From NCBI GenBank assembly GCA_900752065.1, contig CAADTT010000136.1, positions 77,315-141,314 on the forward strand: a stretch of 64,000 nucleotides of DNA. The letters are read 5' to 3'. This document shows, in pieces, positions 58,059 to 64,000 of the stretch. The stretch is from Lachnospiraceae bacterium (GTDB lineage: Bacteria > Bacillota > Clostridia > Lachnospirales > Lachnospiraceae). The notes below the pieces were generated by a model that saw nothing but the letters and a program-made list of their open reading frames with translations, was not told the origin of the DNA and did no database searches. Numbering within the stretch: position 1 is the stretch's first letter; each line of letters starts with the position of its first letter. The position numbers were made by a program, and so were the translations under genes.

Positions 58059-60254
58059 ATGATGAAGAGACAGAAAAGAGTCATTTCAGCGCTGCTGGCT
58101 GTTCTGCTGTGTTTTACCACCGGATGTTCCCAAAATACGGAAAACGCGCAGAAGGAGACAGGCGCTGCGGCAGAGAGCCAGGGAAGCTATCAGGAGGAAA
58201 ATGTGGAGCTGCCGTTTTCAGAGGAAGAGGAACTGATCGGTATGGGAAAGAGCCCGGAGGAGAAGATCCGGCTCTATACGAGAGAGAAATCGTCAAAAAA
58301 ATGTTATGTCTACACGATGCAGGAGGAGCAGAGCTTCCAAAAGGAAACATTTCCCGAAGCAGACGGATTTATAGGGGAGGCTGGAAAGCCCTGGACAGTC
58401 ACGCAGGGAGCGGACGGCTCGGTATACTTCCTGTACTTTGACGGAGCGTACATTCCCCATATCAGCAGAGTAAAGGATGGAAAAGCGGAGGAGCTGGCGG
58501 CGAAAGAATTGGAAAAGAAGCAAAAAGGCGATGCTGTAGACTATCCCTCTTCTGTGCTGGGTGCGGAGGACGGAAGTTTTGTGATCACTTATATGGGAAG
58601 CCAGGCGCAGTATTTTGATGCGGAAGGCAATCTGAACTATGAAATGCAGGTGAGGTCAGGCGATGCGAATATCCGCGCGGATACAGCGCTGAATGGAAAG
58701 AATTTCCTGTTCCCTGGTTCGGAAAAGGATGAACTGGTAGTATATGATCTGGAGGAAGAGAAGGAGATCAACCGGATCGCATTATCGGAAGAGGCTGATT
58801 TTTTGCTGCTTGGTCCCGGCAGGCAGGAGGATTTCTATATGCTGGACAGCCAGGGAATGCACCATCTGACAAAGGACGGGAAGATCGTAGAGACCTGCAT
58901 CGACGCAGAGGATATGACGGCGCTGATCGAGCAGTTCTCCCCCCGTTTTTTTGAAATGGATGCGGATGGCGGCTGTTATGTCTTATATTACAGCACCAGG
59001 GGAGATTTTTCCCTGAAACACTACAGCCGTCAGGAACATACAGAAAAGCCGGAACAGGCTTCCGGAAAGACGCTGAAGATCATCGGAATGCGTGAGAGCA
59101 ACACAATGAAGCGTGCAGTCAGTGATTTTAAGAAGCAGTATCCGGGGACAAACATAGAATTTCAGTCCTATGAGGAAGTGAGAAAACGCGGAACACTGGC
59201 AGAGACGATACGGATCATGAACACGGACCTTCTGTCCGGGGAGAATGGAGCGGATCTTGTCGTGCTGGACGGACTGCCGGAGGATTCTTATATTGAAAAG
59301 GGTGCATTGGAGGATCTGACAGCCTTTGCGGAGGAATTGCAGGGAGAGGACGCACTTTTTGAAAATCTTCGTTCAGAGGAAGGAGAGATGCTTTATTCTC
59401 TCCCGGTGAGATTCAGTGTTCCCATCCTTTATGGAACAGATAAGGCGATGGATGTACTGGATTCGCTGGAAACGATTCTTGCTTTTCTGGAAGATCCGGG
59501 AGATGTACCGATATCCGATTATGTGACCTGGCAGTTTCTGGCGGAGAGCCTGCTGGTCATGAATTACGATGAGATCACGCAGGATTTATCCGATGCGTCG
59601 TCCATCCAGAACTATATGGACGCGGTGTCAGGACTCGGAAACTATGTGGATGCAGATCTGCAGGAGGTTGATAAAAATGACGGGGAATCGCCGGAATATC
59701 TTCTGTATCTGGGCAGCGCTTCCTGTCTGGGAAGGGATAAGGCGGCTCTTTCCGAGATCCGTCAGATTTCCGACCTGGCGGAGCCGTATACCTTTAAAAA
59801 TGAATACGGGCAGAACATCCGTCTGGTTGACGGTCTGTATATCCCCTATGATTCTATCGGTATCAGCTCCATGTCGAAGAATAAGGAGGAGGCGAAGGAT
59901 TTCCTGAAGATTTTGTTCTCCTATGCGTTTCAGAGCATTGATATGGGTGAAGGATTTCCGGTAAATGCCAGAGCCTTTCAGGAGATGGATGCGGGAAACC
60001 CGGACAGAGAGATCGGCGCGAGCTGGGAAGAGGACGGCCAGGAGGTAGATGTGGTATTTGCAAATCCGGATGATGCGGACATGGAAAGCTTTAAGGAGTT
60101 GGTGAGAGGAGTGAAAAAGCCTTTGCATATGGATTTCAATGTCAGGGACCTGCTGCTGGAGAATGTGAAGCATGTCTATACCGGAGAAACGGACAGCAGG
60201 AGCGCAGCGGCGGATGCGGCGCAGAAGCTAAAGCTTTATATGGCAGAGGATTAG
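58059..60254 (+). CDS. Large lipoprotein with N-terminal repeat domain and solute-binding-like C-terminal domain
   Basis: The 731-residue protein starts at ATG 58059, 6 nt after AAGGAGG. The lipobox FTTGC is near residue 24. Residues about 45-330 read like a beta-propeller or beta-rich sensor (DGSVYFLYFDGAYIPHISRV, GSEKDELVVYDLEEEKEINR, DADGGCYVLYYSTRGDFSL). From about residue 345 it resembles a family-1 extracellular solute-binding protein (KTLKIIGMRESNTMKRAVSD, ADLVVLDGLPEDSYIEKG). No permease is near, so it may signal to the divergent two-component system and not transport. That role is inference; the ligand is unknown. Confidence 0.72.
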   Translation: MMKRQKRVISALLAVLLCFTTGCSQNTENAQKETGAAAESQGSYQEENVELPFSEEEELIGMGKSPEEKIRLYTREKSSKKCYVYTMQEEQSFQKETFPEADGFIGEAGKPWTVTQGADGSVYFLYFDGAYIPHISRVKDGKAEELAAKELEKKQKGDAVDYPSSVLGAEDGSFVITYMGSQAQYFDAEGNLNYEMQVRSGDANIRADTALNGKNFLFPGSEKDELVVYDLEEEKEINRIALSEEADFLLLGPGRQEDFYMLDSQGMHHLTKDGKIVETCIDAEDMTALIEQFSPRFFEMDADGGCYVLYYSTRGDFSLKHYSRQEHTEKPEQASGKTLKIIGMRESNTMKRAVSDFKKQYPGTNIEFQSYEEVRKRGTLAETIRIMNTDLLSGENGADLVVLDGLPEDSYIEKGALEDLTAFAEELQGEDALFENLRSEEGEMLYSLPVRFSVPILYGTDKAMDVLDSLETILAFLEDPGDVPISDYVTWQFLAESLLVMNYDEITQDLSDASSIQNYMDAVSGLGNYVDADLQEVDKNDGESPEYLLYLGSASCLGRDKAALSEIRQISDLAEPYTFKNEYGQNIRLVDGLYIPYDSIGISSMSKNKEEAKDFLKILFSYAFQSIDMGEGFPVNARAFQEMDAGNPDREIGASWEEDGQEVDVVFANPDDADMESFKELVRGVKKPLHMDFNVRDLLLENVKHVYTGETDSRSAAADAAQKLKLYMAED

Positions 60255-60261
60255 TGTAAAA

Positions 60262-60310
60262 ACAGAAAAAATACCGTAGTATTGATTGTGGCTGCGGTAT
60301 TTTTTTCTGT
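60262..60310 (+). terminator. Terminator of the lipoprotein gene
   Basis: ACAGAAAAAATACCG near 60262-60276 pairs with CGGTATTTTTTTCTGT at 60295-60310 around an 18-nt loop. The T-run on the right arm supports intrinsic termination. It ends 21 bp before the possible -10 box of cdd. Confidence 0.75.
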
Positions 60311-60327
60311 GTATAAATGGGAAAATG

Positions 60328-60336
60328 TGATACAAT
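60328..60336 (+). promoter_or_regulatory. Extended -10 box before cdd
   Basis: TGATACAAT (TG at 60328-60329, TACAAT at 60331-60336) lies 44 bp before the cdd ATG. No clear -35 box is seen, which is common with TG-extended sites. Confidence 0.4.
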
Positions 60337-60379
60337 ACAAAAAAAGTTTATGAAAGATTTATGATTTTGAGGTGTATCT

Positions 60380-60793
60380 ATGACAGAACAGGAATTGATA
60401 AAAAGAGCTTTGGAGGCACGAACGTTTTCTTACGCGCCTTATTCCGGCTTCCAGGTTGGCGCAGCGCTTCTGGCAGGCTCCGGGAAGCTTTATACAGGCT
60501 GCAATATTGAAAATGCCGCCTTTACTCCCACGAACTGCGCAGAAAGGACTGCGTTTTTCAAGGCGGTCAGCGAGGGGGAAAAGGAATTTCTGGCAATCGC
60601 TATTGTGGGAGGAAAGAAGGAAGAAGGGGCAAAGGAATTTTGTGCGCCCTGCGGCGTGTGCAGGCAGGTAATGATGGAATTTTGTGATCCGGAACAGTTT
60701 CGGATCATCCTGGGAAATGAAAATCTGGAATATCAGGAATATACACTGGCGGATCTGCTGCCGGAGGGCTTTGGAAAGGGGAATCTTTCATGA
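60380..60793 (+). CDS. cdd: Cytidine deaminase
   Basis: Cdd deaminates cytidine and deoxycytidine to uridine forms. The 137-residue protein is the tetrameric small type, with YAPYSGFQVGAALLAGSGK, the zinc and catalytic motif TNCAERTAFF (Cys-Ala-Glu) and PCGVCRQVMMEF giving the other two zinc cysteines. It overlaps deoB by 4 bp (ATGA), so the nucleoside salvage genes are coupled. Confidence 0.96.
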   Translation: MTEQELIKRALEARTFSYAPYSGFQVGAALLAGSGKLYTGCNIENAAFTPTNCAERTAFFKAVSEGEKEFLAIAIVGGKKEEGAKEFCAPCGVCRQVMMEFCDPEQFRIILGNENLEYQEYTLADLLPEGFGKGNLS

Positions 60794-61989
60794 GAAAATA
60801 TCGAAGAATTTTTCTGGTTGTACTGGATTCGCTGGGTGTGGGCGCGATGCCGGATGCTGCGGCCTACGGGGATGCCGGGACGAATACTCTGGGACATATT
60901 GCGGCGTACCGCCATGCAAAAGGGGAGACGCTGCGGATACCGAATCTTCTGAAGCTGGGAATCGGAGAACTGACCAGTCTGGAAGGATGCATTTCTGAAA
61001 AAGTCCGGATGGGGTATCACGGCATCCTGAAGGAAGCCAGCCGGGGAAAGGATACGATGACCGGGCACTGGGAAATGATGGGACTGCGAACGGAGGTGCC
61101 CTTTCAGACATTCCCCAACGGTTTTCCGCCGGAGCTGATTGCAGAGCTGGAGAGGCGCACCGGGCGGAAGATCATCGGAAATAAAAGCGCCAGCGGCACG
61201 GAGATCCTGGAAGAGCTGGGGGAGGAAGAGGTTCAAAAGGGACATCTGATCGTCTATACTTCGGCTGATTCTGTCCTTCAGATTTGTGGAAATGAAGAAA
61301 CAATGGGACTGGATAAGTTGTACCGCTGCTGTGAGACAGCCAGAGAACTGACGATGCGGCCGGAATGGATGGTGGGAAGAGTGATCGCCCGTCCCTATAC
61401 AGGCAGGAAAAAGGGAGAATTTAAGCGGACAGCCAACCGCCATGACTATGCACTGAAACCTTTTGGAAAAACGGTTTTGGATGGGCTGAAGGCCGCAGGG
61501 CTGGATGTGATCTCCATAGGGAAGATCAGAGATATTTTCGGTGGAGAAGGCATCACCGAGGCATACAGCTCGAAAAGTTCTGTGCAGGGAATGGAGCAGA
61601 CCATAGAACTGTGCGGCAGGGATTTTACAGGGCTGTGTTTTACAAATCTCGTGGATTTCGATGCCTTATGGGGACACAGGCGGAATCCGGAGGGTTATGC
61701 CTGTGAGCTGGAAAAATTTGATAAAAAGCTGGAGGTACTGCTCACAATGCTGCGGGAGGATGATCTTCTGATCCTCACAGCAGACCACGGAAATGATCCG
61801 GTTCACACAGGGACAGACCACACCAGGGAAAAGGTGCCGTTTCTCGCCTGGTCGCCCTCCATGCGCAGACAGGGACGGCTGGCAGAAGGAGAGGATTTTG
61901 CCGTGATCGGGGCGACCATTGCCGATAATTTTGCGGTGCCGATGCCGGAAGGGACGATTGGAGTTTCCTGTCTGGGAGAATTGATTTAA
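60790..61989 (+). CDS. deoB: Phosphopentomutase
   Basis: DeoB interconverts (deoxy)ribose 1-phosphate and 5-phosphate, linking nucleoside breakdown with the DeoC reaction. The 399-residue alkaline-phosphatase-fold enzyme has two metal-binding regions: LDSLGVGAMPDAAAYGDAG at the start and LTADHGNDPVHTGTDHTREK near the end. The phosphorylated Thr lies in GKDTMTGHWEMMG. The ATG overlaps cdd, and deoC follows after 28 nt. Confidence 0.97.
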   Translation: MRKYRRIFLVVLDSLGVGAMPDAAAYGDAGTNTLGHIAAYRHAKGETLRIPNLLKLGIGELTSLEGCISEKVRMGYHGILKEASRGKDTMTGHWEMMGLRTEVPFQTFPNGFPPELIAELERRTGRKIIGNKSASGTEILEELGEEEVQKGHLIVYTSADSVLQICGNEETMGLDKLYRCCETARELTMRPEWMVGRVIARPYTGRKKGEFKRTANRHDYALKPFGKTVLDGLKAAGLDVISIGKIRDIFGGEGITEAYSSKSSVQGMEQTIELCGRDFTGLCFTNLVDFDALWGHRRNPEGYACELEKFDKKLEVLLTMLREDDLLILTADHGNDPVHTGTDHTREKVPFLAWSPSMRRQGRLAEGEDFAVIGATIADNFAVPMPEGTIGVSCLGELI

Positions 61990-62017
61990 ATGCGTTAGTA
62001 TTTGAAAGGAGATTTTT

Positions 62018-62671
62018 ATGGAACAGACAGTAATACTGGAAAAAGTAGACCACACCCTGTTATCCCAGACAGCAACCTGGGAACAGATCCGGGAGATATG
62101 CGACGATGCACAGACTTTTCAGACGGCATCTGTGTGCATCCCGCCTTCTTTTGTCAGACAGGCGGCGGATTATCTTGATGGGAAAGTGAAGGTGTGCACC
62201 GTCATCGGATTTCCGAATGGCTACAGCACGACGGCGGTAAAGGTCTTTGAAGCCCGTGACGCCGTCAGAAACGGTGCCAGGGAGATCGACATGGTCATCA
62301 ACCTGGGCTGGGTGAAGGAAGGGCAGTATGACCGGATCAAAGAGGAGATTCAGGCAGTCAAAGACGCCTGTGAAGGGAATGTTCTGAAGGTTATTATCGA
62401 AACCTGTCTGCTGACAGAGGAAGAAAAAATTGCCATGTGCAGAATCGTATCAGAAACGGCTGCGGATTTTATTAAAACCTCTACGGGGTTTTCCACAGGC
62501 GGCGCTACGCCTGCGGACGTGGCGCTTCTGCGGAAATATACTGCACCTGACAAGAAGGTAAAAGCCGCAGGCGGCATATCCTCCTTCACAGATGCCGAGC
62601 AGTTTATCAGGCTTGGGGCAGATCGGTTAGGAACCAGCCGGTTAGTGAAGGCGATGAAAGAATCCTGCTAA
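62018..62671 (+). CDS. deoC: Deoxyribose-phosphate aldolase
   Basis: DeoC splits 2-deoxyribose 5-phosphate into glyceraldehyde 3-phosphate and acetaldehyde. The 217-residue TIM barrel has VDHTLLSQTATWEQIREIC, VIGFPNGYSTTAVKVFEA, VINLGWVKEG, VIIETCLLTEEE and the Schiff-base lysine in DFIKTSTGFSTGGAT, followed by VKAAGGISSFTDAEQFI. GAAAGGAG precedes the ATG. Its last bases overlap the convergent recombinase gene by 4 bp. Confidence 0.97.
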   Translation: MEQTVILEKVDHTLLSQTATWEQIREICDDAQTFQTASVCIPPSFVRQAADYLDGKVKVCTVIGFPNGYSTTAVKVFEARDAVRNGAREIDMVINLGWVKEGQYDRIKEEIQAVKDACEGNVLKVIIETCLLTEEEKIAMCRIVSETAADFIKTSTGFSTGGATPADVALLRKYTAPDKKVKAAGGISSFTDAEQFIRLGADRLGTSRLVKAMKESC

Positions 62672-63723
62672 TCTTTCCTGAGCTTCACGATGGAAGCCGC
62701 CCTGCGCCTGTGCTCATCATCCATTGCAGCGTAATGCTTCCTTGTTGTATTGACATCTTTATGTCCGAGGACATCTGCCACCAGATAAATATCACCCGTT
62801 TCTTTATAGAGCGTAGTGCCATAGGTACTGCGCAGCTTATGCGGCGTGATTTTCTTGGTGGTGGTGATCTCACGGGCATATTTTTTAACCAGATTTTCTA
62901 CGGCTTTGACACCAATGCGCTTTCTCTGAGTGGAGAAAAAGAGGGCATTTTCATTTCCAGCCACAGGTGTGATGCCTTTTCGTGCTTCCAGATAATTTCG
63001 CAGCGCTTCTTCTACCTCATCTCCAAAGTAAACCACCATTTCGTTTCCGCCTTTGCGAATCACGCGGATCCCGTTATTTTTAAAATCAATGTCCTGCACG
63101 TCCAGTCCCACACACTCTGAGACACGGATTCCCGTTCCCAGCAGCAGAGTGACGATTGCCAGATCGCGAAGCTTTGTTTTTTCCCAATACACTTTTTTCT
63201 GTCCTGTGAGCTGGTCGCCGCAGTGCTCAATGTAATCCAGAAGAGCCGCCGACTCATCGGTATCCAGACGGACAATAGTTTTATCGTGCAGCTTCGGCAT
63301 GTCCACCAGAAGCGTAGGATTCGTGGTGATGAGCTGCTGCTTATAGTAATAGGCATAAAAGCTGCGAAGAGCAGACATTTTCCGTTTCAATCCCCGTTCA
63401 CCATTTGTCAGATGTTTGTCCTTTGCTTCGTATAGCTTCAGGTATTCCTGATATTCCTCAATATCCTCGGCACCGAGCCTGTCAAGAATATCCACGCTCA
63501 GCTTTGTGATTTCTTTTCCTTTTAAGGCAGGATTATTTTCCATAAGAAAGCGGAAAAATACCCGGATATCGTAGGCATAGGCGATCCGGGTGCTGGTGGA
63601 GGTTGTCGGCTCCATCGCCCGGAAATAGTTTTTTGTAAAAGCCGGAAGCGTTTGCAGGATATCCCGAAGCTTCTGTGTATTTTCCATATCGGTCTGTTCG
63701 TGATAAGTAAGATCTTTTCCCAT
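62668..63723 (-). CDS. Tyrosine-type recombinase (XerC/D-like)
   Basis: The 351-residue protein has an N-terminal SAM-like core-binding domain (residues about 25-160, TRIAYAYDIRVFFRFLMENN) and a catalytic domain with TGIRVSECVGLDVQDID (first Arg), HKLRSTYGTTLYKETGD (His-x-x-Arg) and LGHKDVNTTRKHYAAM (His and the nucleophilic Tyr). GGAAGG lies 9 nt before the ATG. No other phage or transposon genes are next to it, and deoC overlaps its end, so it looks like a settled chromosomal recombinase rather than a prophage integrase; its recombination site is unknown. Confidence 0.88.
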   Translation of the reverse strand: MGKDLTYHEQTDMENTQKLRDILQTLPAFTKNYFRAMEPTTSTSTRIAYAYDIRVFFRFLMENNPALKGKEITKLSVDILDRLGAEDIEEYQEYLKLYEAKDKHLTNGERGLKRKMSALRSFYAYYYKQQLITTNPTLLVDMPKLHDKTIVRLDTDESAALLDYIEHCGDQLTGQKKVYWEKTKLRDLAIVTLLLGTGIRVSECVGLDVQDIDFKNNGIRVIRKGGNEMVVYFGDEVEEALRNYLEARKGITPVAGNENALFFSTQRKRIGVKAVENLVKKYAREITTTKKITPHKLRSTYGTTLYKETGDIYLVADVLGHKDVNTTRKHYAAMDDEHRRRAASIVKLRKD

Positions 63724-64000
63724 GCTGTATTGCCTTCCTTTCCGTGCTTTTTAGAAAGCTGTTTTTAAACAGTTCCTTTGTTTGCATGTTCATAGCCTTT
63801 CTGCTGTTTGCTGTATTGTTTTCTATGAAATACTCCTCTAAAAGATTATTTTATCACAAGTATTCCGGCTTTGCTATCTTAATCTGATGTATCTGGAATT
63901 TCCTAGTACATCGTTCAAAAATTGGCTAGACCAATAACGCAGTATCAATTTTCATTCTGCAAAGAAGAAAATCGACGGCGTAGCGGTGGCTACGTCTAGA
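63724..64000. promoter_or_regulatory. Upstream region of the recombinase gene and a minus-strand terminator
   Basis: Two elements are seen. A minus-strand extended -10 box (TGATAAAAT, 63856-63848) about 125 bp before the recombinase start could be its promoter. At 63974-63996 a stem (GTAGC/GCTAC with GGTG loop, plus GAC/GTC outer pairs) is followed on the minus strand by a T-rich run (ATTTTCTTCTTT), which suits a terminator for a minus-strand gene outside the window. A minus-strand frame of 86 codons from 63793 overlaps the recombinase and is not considered a gene. Confidence 0.45.

Noticed and set aside
62668..64000. Prophage or integrative element edge
   Set aside because: Only a recombinase is present; no structural, relaxase or replication genes and no tRNA attachment site are seen in the window.

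Overview
The window is a 64-kb stretch of chromosome from an anaerobic, low-to-moderate-GC Gram-positive bacterium, most likely a member of the Lachnospiraceae (Clostridia). Grounds: strong AGGAGG ribosome sites, frequent TTG starts, the gene order radC-mreBCD-mrdA-minCDE-rodA, the ylmE-sepF-ylmH block, the TIGR03960/TIGR03936 radical-SAM pair followed by a short RNase E/G, a clostridial CD1871A-type CXXC microprotein, and an N-terminally extended HisIE. The genus cannot be assigned from the sequence alone. No rRNA, tRNA, CRISPR array or intact insertion sequence was seen.

Layout. (1) 1-4393: end of a histidine operon (hisZ-hisG-hisD-hisB-hisIE); HisIE carries an extra HisF-like N-terminal domain that has lost both catalytic aspartates. 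(2) 4408-6172: a small membrane protein and a secreted phosphodiester glycosidase with wall-binding repeats. (3) 6175-7938, minus strand: a TlpA-type lipoprotein, a CXXC microprotein and a polyferredoxin membrane protein, which look like a trans-membrane electron relay. (4) 8402-17207: a signalling island with a DivIVA-like coiled-coil protein, a receiver/HD-GYP protein, a free Hpt protein and two large hybrid histidine kinases. (5) 17436-32391: radical SAM proteins, RNase E/G, miaB-mutS-mutL-miaA, a PLP enzyme and two flavoproteins. (6) 32534-43223: radC, mreBCD, mrdA, minCDE, rodA, mgsA and a DD-carboxypeptidase, which together control cell shape, wall elongation and septum placement.

(7) 43302-51580: a P-loop protein, a DUF378 protein, an HlyD-like protein, ylmE-sepF-ylmH, aroB (behind a leader that can fold into competing hairpins), lspA, rluD, a cytidylate-kinase-like protein and dtd. 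(8) 51638-60254: accessory-looking material with a MATE exporter, an acyltransferase overlapping an XRE-AbrB regulator, an AT-rich GNAT gene, a chimeric pseudogene joining an ABC ATPase to a histidine-kinase tail, an OmpR-type two-component pair and a divergent 731-residue lipoprotein. (9) 60380-63723: cdd-deoB-deoC for nucleoside salvage, converging on a tyrosine recombinase.

The most unusual items are the dead HisF domain on HisIE, the three-gene redox operon, the multi-step phosphorelay cluster with a coiled-coil protein whose repeats switch from 14 to 11 residues, the MreB with altered nucleotide-binding motifs, the aroB leader and the ABC-kinase fusion scar. Domain calls come from reading motifs by eye; no database search was run.
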